A stretch of DNA of 64,000 bases from the NCBI GenBank assembly GCA_012932295.1, contig JAAONU010000014.1:22462011-22526010 (forward strand), read 5' to 3'. The notes below the pieces were generated by a model, which saw only the letters and a program-made list of their open reading frames with translations, had not been told where the DNA came from and searched no databases. Below are positions 49,540-62,300 of the stretch, piece after piece. Position 1 is the first letter of the stretch, and every line of letters begins with the position of its first letter. Source of the stretch: Cyclina sinensis (taxonomy: Eukaryota; Mollusca; Bivalvia; Venerida; Veneridae). The translations under genes were made by a program, and so were the position numbers.

Positions 49540-51690
49540 ACAAAAATAAATAAATATATTAAGTTGTTATGAAAGTCAGAATGCTATGGAACAGTCAATA
49601 TATATCAACACTGAAACAGGCTTTCCAGTCAGGTGTCCAGAAGCCCTTGCTTCACTTACTCATGGTTTATACTGGAAACAGATTGTTTATTCTTAAGATA
49701 ATCAAACCTAAATTCAAGGTAAGGTTATTCTTCTTACATGTTTCCTTGACCTGCCAATTATTTTTTCGGAATAGATCTATAAATGAAAATCATCACTGAT
49801 ATAAAAGCCTGACTGTTAAGTATTTTCGTGTTGTATATGTCACGGCATTTTGTAGTTTTGATTACTAATGCAAATAAAAATGTCAATTTCAGTGAAATAA
49901 AAAAATGTTAATTTCAGAGCATACAGACCTTCGCAAAATGCCTCTAAGGATATCGATAAAAAAGTGCTAAAATTAAACATTTTCGGAGGAAAGCGCTTTC
50001 TCAATGTCTATTTGCCTTAAAGGAATAACATAATCAATTAGTTTTCATTCGAGAACGAACCAGTATCATACAAGAGCATAGGATCGGTTGATTGTAGGTT
50101 ATGTCCATTTAATCGCTCGACTTTAGTCAGTACCCAGACCCAATCGTAACAACTCGGCCTTTTCCGATAACTTCGTATAAAGACTTATTGAAGTATCCCG
50201 AGGTGCTCCGAATGTTGTAGCCTGTTAACTTTTATTTGTATGCATTAATAACATTTACCGGTAGTGCGGCTGCGCAGGACATAACCAATCGTATATTCTG
50301 TATGCGCACTAATAATTACGTTTTAATGCGTAAAATTATTGTCATACAACTAAAACATTATAATATCTGATAAAATTAATAAAGTTGGAAATAAAATTAT
50401 CATATTGTCATATCTTTTCAAAAATTATCAATGTCTAATTCCAGTGTTTTGTGTCTCTATCAAAGGAAATATTTGTACCTATCCTGAGTGTAACTGACTG
50501 CAAAATATCACATATCTATCACAAGGGGTCTTTATTTTTATACCAGTTTGCGAACAAAATGTTTAGAAATGTTTTATTCATTACCAACATCCCAAATATG
50601 GAAACAGGATGTCACCGCTCCAGATTATCTTTTTTTCAGATTCAAGTGTTTGCCTTGTTATGCGCTCTGAATTTATACTAAACCACTGGTTAACTTCCTT
50701 TTGTATTATATAGCTGTAACATTATATCGTTCTTGATATTGACAGACTGGGAACGTGATAGAACGATGGACCCAACAGAAGGTCGTATTAAATTATAAAC
50801 CAAACAGAACGCCGTATGCACTATCTAGCATACTTTATTGCATGTTCTTCTGCATTTAGCGATATATTTGACTTCTTTCTAAAATAAGTTTATTAACCGA
50901 CTTTTACGGAAATTAATATTAAGTTATAAAAGGATTATTACGCTAATTTCGAAGAACCAATTATCAGTATTGTTCTACACAATACAGTGACTCACTTTAC
51001 AAGAAATGCAGAATTTTGTTCTAGGAATCACATTGTTAACTCTCAAGCTCTGCATTCGAGCAAAAGCTAAGCTGTTGTTGTTAATGCTGTTGTTCACTTG
51101 TAAAAAAAATCATAAACTGCGCTAGAGAAAAAAAATACTGAAAACAGGTGCTCATTGTGTTAACTTTACATTCGTTTTCAGATGCAAACGTCCAGTGTAA
51201 TTCGCGGAAATGAACACGTACTGTACAAAGCAAAAATGAAAGCAGCAACAAAACTTCAGTGCCCCTTCACTTACTCTTTTTAACACCGTAATATTCTTAC
51301 TACCGCTAATATATTTTTAAATACAATTTTTGTTTTCAATCATTCACCCAGTATGTATGTACTTTAAAGTTCGGTCACAGATCTCCATATTTTGATTGTA
51401 TGCACAGGTTGGTCTTGTCAGCCTGTTTTGTCAAAATATGCAAGTTAATATTGTGTTACCAACTAAACGTAAACGGAGATATACCGTCCTGTTTTGAGTA
51501 AAACTTCCTAAACAGGATCCAAAGTGCGCACGAACCGTGTTTATTTCGTAGCACTCGAATAAACAAAATGTTGTATATAAAATTCATACTTTTAACACAT
51601 AACATGTATTTCTATTTGGCGATTAACTATACTTCAGCCTGCAAATAAAGGGTAGGGCGGAAAAGAAAACTATTTCAAAGCAAAATGGTT
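49540..51690. other. Non-coding stretch
   Basis: No exon with convincing splice signals; the missing 5' exons of the minus-strand Cys-rich gene may lie here or further right, but I could not place them. Confidence 0.4.
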
Positions 51691-51699
51691 CTAAATGAT

Positions 51700-51935
51700 A
51701 TAAACCCTAACCCTTCTGGAGGCAACTGACTGCCTTTGCGACCAGTGCAGGCCAGGATCAGCCTGTACATCCGAGCAGTTTCTTCATGGTCTGACTATTC
51801 ATCTTTTCAAAAAAGCGCCCCCTAAACAATTAATGGATCTGTCCAATTTGACAGATGGACAATTCCATTTTAGATATTTAGCATGGTCAGGCTTAAATAA
51901 ACAAGCAAAAAGAACCATTTTGCTTTTACCCTTGA
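51700..51935 (+). repeat. Interspersed repeat (CAGGATCAGCCTGTACATCC)
   Basis: Starts TAACCCTTCTGGAGGCAAC and ends AGCATGGTCAGGCTTAA, with GACCAGTGCAGGCCAGGATC, ATGGTCTGACTATTC and TTGACAGATGGACAATTCC inside. The sequence style matches a dispersed bivalve element. No open frame, no confirmed target duplication. Confidence 0.5.
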
Positions 51936-53625
51936 ACATACCCTGTATACGGATGAACTATTTTTTTCATACTGAACAGCTGATTTTACTGCCTTCAGCG
52001 CTTTGATTTTAACTTGTCGAAAACTAGTTATGTAGAAGCAGAATATTATGTTGTTTTTGTTGTTGTTGTTTTAAAATCATGTCAGTATGAATGATTTTAA
52101 AAGAATAATCACACATGTCAAGTTCTAAGTACAACAGATAAACTGTAAATATAAATATGAATATTTATTCAGGGAGTTCTTGTTGCACCGTTTTGGGGCC
52201 GGTGGCCATTTTCCTTAAGAACATTAAAGCCTAAATCAAGAAAATAAGAACAGTTCCTCTTCGTATCCTTAATTTTCATTCTACAAAGAATGTGTCAATA
52301 GCCAATAAAATACATATGCAGTCGACTGTATCATTTTTTTATTATAAGGTATGTTTCTTCGATACTTCTGCTCTGTTGAACCAGACTTCCTATCTGTTTT
52401 AAAGTGTTTTGGAAGTGAGTACTTCTAACGGCTATATTTCACAACAACATTTTACCACACTGTGGCAATGGCATTAACCCACCCTTTCTATTGTTTGAGA
52501 CACTGAATGACAAATCTGTTAAGACACTGCGTCGAAAACAAATCCGGTAGACATGTGGTTTGAAGCTCTTGACCGCCCCTTCTGTGACATCGCCGCACCC
52601 ACCCGTGTCACTCCACCTCTGCCCCCATTCTTCATTTTGATAGGAGCTCTGGTTAGAACTCCAGGAAGAAGTTTTCCAGGAAGGTTAAAGTACACTTTGA
52701 TGTTACATCGATTTAATAAGTACGATTAAACAAAATAACTATTAACTAGCTAAAGAGACTTCAGCGAACAGGTTTACGTCAAAAATCATAAAAGCGACAT
52801 AGAAAGTTATGGAAGCCAGAACTAACTATTAACTGAAGGGTTAAAGGTGAATATTTCATTGCTGGAATAAATACATTGTATCTTATGAAACTATACAACA
52901 AAAGGTAACTTACATATTGCATATCGAATAAAAACCACCATCTTTGTACCAAAGACAAGTGTACTATCCAAACTGCGTAAATCCCGCAACAGGATTGTTG
53001 GTGTCTATATCTCTATTAACAGGAAAATTTAAAGATGAAAAATTAATGTTCATGTAAAAACGGAGTTTTTGGTATTTACACATGATATTAGCCGAGATTT
53101 AAATCCGTATTTTTCTGTAAACAGTAGTAAAATCTGATTGGTTAAGAGGGTACTCTTGCACGCTCTTTGTGTAAGTACTTGACATACTTTACATAAGAGG
53201 ACCATACAGGGAAATATTCAACACAATTACGATTTTAAGTCATCAAATTGTATGAATACTAGTTTTAAAGAGGGCAGAACCAATATTGTTGAGTCAAATT
53301 TTAAAAGAACCTAGTACTTGCTTTGTTGTTTTATAACTGACTGAAATCGTAGTATTTACTATAACATAAGAAACTTTATGTCAAACAACATAAAAACATG
53401 TACCATTTTATAAACTGTATAGAAATCAGATACTTTATGCTTCATGTCATACTCTGAAACAATCAAATATGTGTACGAGTTAACAAGGAAGCCAACAGCC
53501 AGCACCAATCGCCGGGACCTGTTGCTCCTATGACAGACGCCCCCTGTAGGCATTAGTCATTTTACATTGTGGGGGTAGTGCAAGATACAAAAAAAAAACC
53601 CATTCTAGCGACATCTTTGCTCTAT
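51936..53625. other. Non-coding stretch with one GC-rich patch
   Basis: Mostly AT-rich. At about 52,540-52,680 a clearly GC-richer patch contains a 38-codon minus-strand frame (52,635-52,519). It has no recognised family and no splice partner. Confidence 0.35.
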
Positions 53626-53629
53626 GTGT

Positions 53630-53800
53630 AGCACTGACACGTGCAGGACCTTAACTGAATTAAGGCCCTGATACATGGGACCTAGGTTTAATGTCTCATC
53701 CGATAGACAATTAGTATTGTAAGTTGATGAGCCTGTATAACCAGTCCAGCACGTTACCACTGGACCACTGATCCGCTACTAAAGACACTTGGCAAATTGC
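53630..53800 (-). repeat. tRNA-derived SINE, inverted copy
   Basis: On the minus strand the A-box CAGTGGTCCAGTGGTAACG lies at about 53,755-53,775, followed by a core with GAGACATTAAACCTAGGTCC (about 53,680-53,700). This core matches the SINE at 49,236. The B box is degraded. Confidence 0.6.
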
Positions 53801-53919
53801 TCAGTTTAATATACTTCTGGTAAAGTATGCTTTCGTACCACAACTCAGGGACAAATGGGTCGAAATATTCACGCAAGTCTGATTACCTGAATGTAAGCTC
53901 TAAGCAGAGTGACTCCCCC

Positions 53920-55110
53920 TATCTATCATGTACCTGGTCTTCCAAAAATCACGTGACCCTGAGTCGGTTTTCGAAGTGCAGACCTGTGGCCTAGCGAGCC
54001 CTCAAAAGGATATTATTATAAGGAGTTTTCTTCTACTCATGCCAAACCATCCTGTAAATTCGTGGTATTCTGATTTAGTTGTTTTTGGCTTATTGATCGA
54101 AAACTAATTTTCAAGTACAAGATCTTGTGAGCATGCCCTTTGACCAGATGGGCCCAAAGTTTAAAAAAAAACTACCTTCTAATCATTATGGCCTACCATG
54201 CTGTTAATTGTGAGGGTCCTCAGTTCAATTGTTCTAGATCTCTTGATCATAAACTAGATTTAAGGTACAAGCCCATGTCAGCATGACCTTTGACCCGGTG
54301 GGCCAACTTACAGAAGAGTCATCTTATTATGCCTGACCATTTTTTTAAAGTTGCCAGAAAAGACCTCAGATTGTCTTTAGTTATTACTCGAAAAACTTTT
54401 TGTTTAACTGCTGGGCCCTGTGAGCTTGCTCTTTGCTCTAACGAATCCTAAATATACTTTTTTTACTCATGCAGAAAAGTCTAAATTTCAGAGCCTTTAG
54501 TTCAAGTTATAAACTGAAAACTATTTTCAAAGTCAGACCGCTATGAGCTTGATCTTTGACCTAGTGAGCTCAAAATCATTACTTGTCATCTGCGCATTAT
54601 GCCCATCCATCTTGCAATGTTTTAGAGTCTTGGATTCAATTGCTCTTGAGTTACTGATCAAAAGCTGTTTTCAAATTGCAGGCCCCTGTGAGTTTGACCT
54701 TTGATTCAGTGCACCCAAAAGCAAAAGGGGTCATCTTCTTATCATGACTTACAATCCTGTAAAGTTTTTGGATCTGAGTTCATTTTATAGTAAGTAATTT
54801 GTAAGAAACCGTTTTCAAAGTGCAAGCCCTTGTAATCTAGCCTTTGATACTGTGAGCTCTAAATTAACAAGGATCATTTACTTATCATGCCGAAACATCC
54901 TGCAAAGTTGGCCTGAAGAAAGATAGTCTCGATTTCTTGTTTGAAAACCGTTATCAGATTGCAGGCCCCTTCTCAGCTTGGCTGTTAAGCTATAGCAAGC
55001 CCAATATCAAAAAGAATCTTCCTCTTAACATGCCCAACCTACCTAGCACGTATACAGTCTCTATGTTAATGCATTATCAAGTTTTTTAATCAGTAACCGT
55101 TTGGTCTGCA
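53920..55110 (+). repeat. Tandem-core repeat, about 150-bp units (GACCTTTGACCYAGTG)
   Basis: About eight diverged units with GTGAGCTTGACCTTTGACC, AGTGAGCCCAAAA, TCATCTTCTTATCATG, CCATCCTGCAAAGTTTT, TCAATTGTTCTTGAGTTA, CTGATCAAAAACTGTTTTCA and AAGTGCAGGCCC. No coding frame. Confidence 0.65.
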
Positions 55111-55564
55111 GTCCAGCAAAAATGAATTTCCCGTTCTCATGTATGATAAGCAGTTTTGATTGCCAAAAATCAGGACGCAACTGGATTGGTATACATGCAT
55201 ATTGAATGTCTGCAGACTATAATACTACAAAGGTTTCAAAATATGAGAACAATCTAAAGTAAACTGACCTATATTCAGATATTTAAGGCGTTTCTATAAT
55301 AAAATTAAGCGATAGTTTATCCGTTTTTAATAGATGTCTTACTTGATTATAGTACTGCATTACTATTCTTGGCAAATATTCAGGAAAACAGCCATTAACC
55401 TTTTTAATAGTATGATATTTGTAAATGATATGACAGTAAAGCTTGCATTTGTACTAACGAGTGCAAGGAAGCTATTTCAAGTGGGGAGATTGACAACAGA
55501 GGTATAGAACCATGCGTCCTCTGAAAAAGCGAAAAAAAAACAAGTAAATTTGTGAGCTAATGCT

Positions 55565-56394
55565 CACTAGTGATACCCCCGCTATCAAAAATTTGACTTT
55601 CATAATGTAATTTGCATTTGTCACCGGATTTGTCATATGTATAAAGAGTGTCAAATTTTTCCGAGTACTTACCTGAATTTAATACAACTTCATCCAAGGC
55701 ACAGCTAGATGGATATGAAAATGGTCAGAATAATGAACAGGTATTACATCTGTGATTTCTGATGAATCGAAGTCTTTATTCACAAAAACACGATCAAGTG
55801 AACCTCCTTTCCTGTGTGTTGGTAACTTCTAAGTATTCGGTAAACAGGAAGTAGATGAGCAAGGAGCATATAATCGCTTTATACCATATGAGAATATAGG
55901 ATAAAGCAATATGCAAAATATCAGGCTGCTGCATCTTATAGTTGCTGAGAAAACTGTGACGGAAATTGTGAATGTATGTCAACTATGTGTAAAAATCTAA
56001 GTATTCGGTAAACAGGAAGTAGATGAGCAAGGAGCATAAAATCGCTTTACACCATATGGGACTATAGGATAAAGCAATATGCAAAATATCAGGCTGCTGC
56101 ATCTTATAGTTGCTGAGAAAACTGTGACGGAAATTGTGAATGTATGTCAACTGTGTAAAAATCTAAAAAAAAATCGGTAAACAGGAAGTAGATGAGCAAG
56201 GAGCATAAAATCGCTTTACACCATATGGGACTATAGGGTATAGCAATATGTGAAATATCAGGCTTCTGCATGTTATAGTTGCTGAGAAAACTGCAACGGA
56301 AATTTGTTACGGACGGACGGAAATTTGTTACGGACGGACACACGGACAAGGGTAAAACAGTATACCCCCCACTTCTTCGAAGCGGGGGTATAAT
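55565..56394 (+). repeat. Tandem-core element with TATACCCCC hairpin end
   Basis: Left terminus TGATACCCCCGC (55,572). Three units of about 160-175 bp follow, in near-identical copies (GGTAAACAGGAAGTAGATGA, GCAAGGAGCATAAAATCGC, CAGGCTGCTGCATCTTATAG). Then ACGGACGGACACACGGAC and the end hairpin TATACCCCCCACTTC / GAAGCGGGGGTATA (56,365-56,392). The units differ at few positions, so the array is young. Confidence 0.8.
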
Positions 56395-56865
56395 AAAAAC
56401 ACTCTAAGGTATCTGGGAACTCGTCTGGCGTAATCACCCTTCTTACAGGAACTTGGAAAAAAGCATGGGACTATGGTGGGGGATGATGTGGAGGGAGGAG
56501 GCTTGAAGCAGCCAATTGTAATACAAGTCAGTAATGTCGTTAAACCATACTGTTCTTTTGACATAAGATATATATTTAAAACATGCCTCTTGCATAAACA
56601 TGTATTGTGGTCTGTAATGCTCTGTTTCGCTCACTGGCTTGAATGTGCAATGTGATTGCAAATCCTACAAAAAAAAAGCTGACCACAGTTTTTAGTAGTA
56701 ATCTCAGTTTAAATGGCATGTTTAAAGTCAGGTGTCAAGTGCTTTACTCCAAAACTGCCAAAATCTATAAAGAAACTACTGCTAGATAACTTAAAGGTAT
56801 ATCTCTCACATACTCAGTCTTTGAACAGTGTCCTTTCCTGCTAAAAAAAAAACACTATAACAAGC

Positions 56866-57000
56866 GCGGCCTTGTGTAATTGGCTTAGTTCCCTTCAACA
56901 GCATTACTTATGGTCTTCTTCATGTGTGGGGTTTACATGTATCGACTCAACACACTGTGCATAATAGGGGAACCAAGTGTGTCTGAAAACTGGGGTTTTG
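56866..57000 (+). repeat. Degenerate SINE copy
   Basis: GGCCTTGTGTAATTGGCTTAG resembles an A-box region, and AGGGGAACCAAGTGTGTCTG echoes the tail of the SINE at 49,236 (GAACCAGGGGTGTCTCTG). Weak, no intact B box. Confidence 0.4.
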
Positions 57001-57680
57001 TTTGTTTTTGTTTATTTCTGTGCATTATAATCATACATAACTAATAAATGCTAGTTTTCAATGAAATAAGGCAAGTGTTTCCTTCTCTTTTTTTTAATTA
57101 ATATCTAACTGTGAACAAAAAAAAATAAACATAAAATATAACAAACATAAATTAAACACATATGTATCAGATTTAAAAACATATGCCCTATGTTCTTAAT
57201 TACCCTAAACAAATTCAAAATGCCTAGACAAAACAAGACTTGTAGCTTTATAGCTTTGCATTCAGAAGTAAGATTAAACCCCTTTTTTGTTCCTGATCAA
57301 AATTCCTGAAGAAACCTGCTGCATTTCGAAAGCAATTTTGAATACCATATGAATTAGCTCAGACTATGTTTTGCCCATTAAACAATCATAAAAAAACTTA
57401 ATTTACTGTTTTATGAGACAAATAAAATTCAAAGTATACTCTTTTTAAATAAATGGACTGTTTCTTTTTGGTCCAAACAGTCTTACTATGTAAATCTCAA
57501 CAGTGTCTTACAAATAGGAAAGACCCTGATCTAAAATATGCACATGAGTCAACCAAAAATCTCAAATTTCCCGAACCTTAATTTTCATGCTCTCTCGTAA
57601 AAATAAAAATACCTGGGTTATTATTTTTCTCAACTGGATAATATACTAAATCACCCTAAGTGCTCTATTGTATAAATATA

Positions 57681-58121
57681 CTACCGCTTGCAAAACTGAT
57701 TAAGGTTTACACTGTTAGGTTAAGAACGAGAATCGTCGGTACACCTACCAAAAATCAATTAAAGCGCCGCCCAATGTGTTTCTTTCAAAATCCGCCATTT
57801 ACATGTTAATAGTGTCATTCTAGTGTCATTCTTTGTATGAAATCGAAAAGCGGTTAGGAAAAAAACATATTGAGTGAAGATTTCCGGTAGCAACGCAGCG
57901 ACAATTACGACACAGCAACTTTAGCGCCGCCCAGGCACATTTTTCTGGCTGCGGGTAGATTGCAAGACGCTGTTTTATTGACAGGTATACCTGAGAAAAC
58001 TGCTTTTCTGTGATTGGATGATCAGTAAAGTGACAGTTAAAGCTACTGAAATAAACATCGTAACGTCACTTTTTACCGCCTTCCGAATACGTGAAACTCT
58101 AATCAGTTTTGCAAGCGGTAG
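57681..58121. mobile_element. 441-bp MITE with 22-bp CTACCGCTTGC inverted ends
   Basis: Left end CTACCGCTTGCAAAACTGAT at 57,681; the right end read in reverse at 58,121 is the same and continues TTA with only small differences (AAGGTTT against GAGTTTC). TA flanks both ends, and the flanking TA-CTACC / GGTAG-TA fits a TA target duplication, though other 2-3 bp duplications are possible. There is no transposase frame. The interior is GC-richer than its surroundings. Confidence 0.82.
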
Positions 58122-59366
58122 TAATATTACTTTTAGTACTATTTAGAAACTCATACCTTTCTCTAATTTTTTTTCTAAGATTAAAAAATCTAATATACAA
58201 TGTAAATGAAAATCTTCTTGAATTTTTTTTGATTTTATAATAAATACATAATTCTGAAAATAAGATTCACGTCATTTACCAAAATGTTAAGATTATAAGA
58301 ATCCTTATTTAACGCTAACCAGCTTTTCTTTATCTTTGTATTTAATAATTTAACTTTCTTCTACGTAAATATCACTATAGTGTAGCTACTTGTAACACTT
58401 AACAAATCAGTTCATCTTTGGCTTCGCTAACAAGTGCCCATTTGGCTGTCTCATTTATCATTTTCTTAACCCATTTTAGAGAAGCTTTACTAAAGTTAAA
58501 CCATTGTTGTTGGTTTTTTTCATTTATGGTCTGTAAGATTTCAGTTCAGTATAAGCAATGAGGCAGTCATACTGAACTTTGCACACGTTGCTTGTCAAAT
58601 GCAGCAGTTACAAGTTGTCTGAAAGACGTTTTGATTAAAACTAAACTTCAGCAGCAAAGCAAATGTTTTAACTAAATTTAATCACAAATAAATGAAGTGT
58701 AAATATACTGGCTTTTACTTGACAACAATTTTACTTGGTTTGATTGTCAACCACATCAGTCCCAAGTTGTCGTAAGGTTTTAATTCAAACTATATTTCAT
58801 TATCATAGCAAACGTTTTTTACTAAACTTTATCACAAATTACATTAAATGTCAATATACTGGCTGTTATTGACAAGGTTCAAATATTCGCTTATAATAAA
58901 TTAGTATTACTTCAAAAGATACATATCCATCAATATGTAGGTTTTCCCCTAGCAAAGCCTATTTGCGTCTATTCGAAAAAGTGCATTTTCCAACTACTTC
59001 AAGAGCTGTCATGTCTTCTAATACATACTTCTTGTAATGACGTCTAAATTTTACTTCAATATCTCTTTTTCCATTGATTAAACAAGACTGTAATGTTAGT
59101 TTTCCTACTGCAGAGCTCACAATTTCCTTTTGAATGACTGCACTTCAATATTACTTCATGTACTGTTTCTCAGTGTTGGAACATGACTGTGACGAAAGAC
59201 TTCTTACTGAAGAACTCACTGTTTCAACTGACAGAACAACTTTACAGTGTTCACATACATGTATATGTACTTTAAGCATCATGAATCCTATGCTTAAATG
59301 CAAGAACTAGATTTCAATATTTTAACACTAACAAAAACCACAAGGTCAGTTTTCCAACAGCTGAAC
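58122..59366. other. Downstream region and probable 3' UTR of PPM1K
   Basis: No coding signal. The minus-strand PPM1K transcript would continue here past its stop at 59,367; no single polyadenylation site stands out. Confidence 0.4.
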
Positions 59367-62300
59367 TCAATTGTACCTGTTTGAAATCAAGTTTCTCCCC
59401 AAGCTGTATGGGATAGCTCTTGTCGTATTCTGGTACTTTCCCCATGCTCCGAACGGTATAACCACAGCTGTGGAATTGTCCTCGGACCCAAACTGTAATG
59501 CCTGGTCAGTGATGAACTTTGCTGCCTCTGAGGGGGTTCGACAACTTGTGATAATGTCCATAAGTTCCTGATCACTAAGTACAAAACTTAGTCCATCAGT
59601 CACTAACAGAAGATATGAATCAATTCCATGTCTGACCTAAAATAGGAAAATTTATCTGTTAATTATCAATTTAAGCCAGAAATATTAAATGATTTTATTG
59701 GACAGTAACTTTGTTTTTTCCTCAATTCAGTAAGTTTTTTGAAAGTATTTTAAGTCATATTTAGCCAAGACATTTTCTTTGAGCAGGAGGCAGAACAGCT
59801 GTGACAGCCGAACCATATATGCATGTATAAGCAAGTTTAAACAGACAACTACTCACCTTCCCAGATTGCAGAGCATCGATTCTTTGGCCCAGAGGTCTAG
59901 AGCATTGGTTTATGCAAGTTTGCCAAAGGTAGCTTTTGTTCAAATCCTGTTGGGTTTGTTATTTTTTCTAATACTTTGTTAGCCTTATTCTATTACAGAC
60001 AGAAGTTTATAAGATGGGGTTTGTCTGTGAAAGCTGGAGTTTAAACCAAAATCCTTTAAAGGTTTCTGATTAACAATTTCAATACGTCATCATAAATGAT
60101 GACTTTCTGAAGATGGGGTGTGTTGCAGCCAATTACTATGTGACCTGCCTAGATCCGCGTCTTCAAATTCAACCTCTGACAACTGCATAAGGGAATCAAG
60201 TATTTGGCACTGTGATCAAGAATGTTAGTTTTGCATTCTGGTTTGTGTTACAAAGCTTGAGTACATGTACCATGGGGACCAAGATTACTTTCTGATGCAT
60301 CACACCTTTCTGTTATAGATGGGAATTTATAAAGAAGATTTACGGATTTAAAAAAAAAAAAAAAAACTCAAAAAATTTTGATTAAAGAATTTGCAACAAT
60401 GATGTATAATACTAAGCAATTGTGAAGCTAAAATTTTTTATACGTATTTACCCTGATTGATCTTATGTAAGGTTCCGCTGATACCCCAAATGACTTCAGC
60501 TCAATATCCCCGATACTTCTAGTCATCGCCAGTCGACCATTAACAACGCCTACACCTAAACTATTTTCTGAAATTTTCCCACCGGATTTCTTTATTCTCT
60601 CACATTCTTCTGCATCCTCTGGCGTATGGTCGCGTGTCAGTCGCAAAGCTTCACCCTCACGACACAAGATGGCACGAGTATCCCCAACGTGTCCAACAAC
60701 AAGCTCAATATTATTACGCAGTAGACAGACAGTTGCTGTGGTACCTGTGTTGAACTCTGAGTCTGAAAAAACTAAAAAGTATGCATTTGTTTTCCCAAAT
60801 GACCTTTGTATTCATTTCATTTCCAAAGCTCAGTGGCTAAGCTATTGGTTAAATCTTTGCTCAACTAATCTCAGCATTATGAGTAAGAATAGGATGCATA
60901 CATTTTGAAGTATAAAACAGCTGAGCTCATCTGAACTTTGAATGATAAACATAATGGCCTAGTTCAGAGAATTAGAACTATACATATGTAGCTGTTAAGT
61001 ACCTAGCACTCTTAGTAAAAGTTGATTTAAATGCATTAAATATTATGATTTTCAAGCCAGTGCATATCTTACTGACCTATCCACTTAGATGAATAAGACT
61101 ACTTTTGCTATGTTTAAAAAAATCAAAGCAATGTAGCTGGGTACATTGAGATAATAATCAACATCACACCAGGTCATTCAGAGCTAAAAAGCAGTATCAT
61201 GGCATATTCATTAACTATTTTGATTACAGTTTATTAGTTATGCACAGAATTTTATCTTTAAGCAGTGTTTAACTTTTGCAATATTGGCAGTCCAAAAATT
61301 TTAGACCTGTTATTTAATAGCAACTCAGACACTTCCTCCAACATTAGTTATCTATTAAAGGGAAACAATTCAGACCTAGTCAACACTTACCACCATTCGA
61401 AGTCAGATGACGTGTAAGCATGTTGTTCACATCAATAAAACTGTTTCGTAGCACCTCAGACAAATTGCTCGTTCTCGATAACCAGAAACTAATATGATGC
61501 TGGATGTACGTCTGCACGAAATCTACCGCTGTTGCACCACCATGACCATCAAATATAGCAAAATATAAGAGATTGTGGGATATCTGTTCAATACTGTATC
61601 TGTCCTCATTTACTTTGCGTCTTCCAAGTAAACTGGCAGTTCCAATCTCATCTGTAAAATAGTAGAAGCAAAATTTCAGCACAGAGTTACAAGAAAGCGA
61701 TATTCATAAAATGTATACGTACATGTATTAACCACCACTGAATAAGCTGATTTCACCAGAAGCACAAATCTTGCTGGTTTTTTTGTTTCTCAGTAAGAGC
61801 AAGACTTTGGTACATTTTGTCTTCATTAATAAAATATGAATTAACTGAAACAATATACAAACTTCTATCACTGAAAACTGCATTTAGGACAAACTGTTAC
61901 AAAGTAAATCTTTTATGTAAATGTGATATTTTTCACTCTGGTTCTCTTTACACAACTGATAAATGAACTGTGAGTGCGAGTAAATCAATGTATAAAAACA
62001 ACTATACAAGTAAACTTCTTACAAAGAAGCATATGAGAGTTTCATCAGCATGCTCTGAAAAATAACCTGTTTTATTTAGTACATGTATACAGTATATCAA
62101 CTTTTTTTTAATTTGTTCCTCGCATGAATGAAAACACGGTAATAACTTTAGTAGTCATGTCATGCCTCCCAAATATTTGGAATGGTTTGCTGCAGCTACT
62201 TAAATATGCAGATTGCAAAGGGCAAACCTTTCTCACAGTGATCTCCCCTTCATTCCTCGATCTCTAATGGCATGATTGAACTTTAGGCCTAGCTCTTTCC

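Noticed and set aside
52519..52635. 38-codon minus-strand frame in a GC-rich patch
   Set aside because: No family, no splice partner in phase with the exon at 49,167, and too short to judge.
53359..53553. Minus-strand frame with a hydrophobic run (RRLVLAVGFLVNSYTYLIV) as a possible signal-peptide exon of the Cys-rich gene
   Set aside because: No donor in the required phase 1 and no initiation context stands out; the hydrophobic run alone is not enough.
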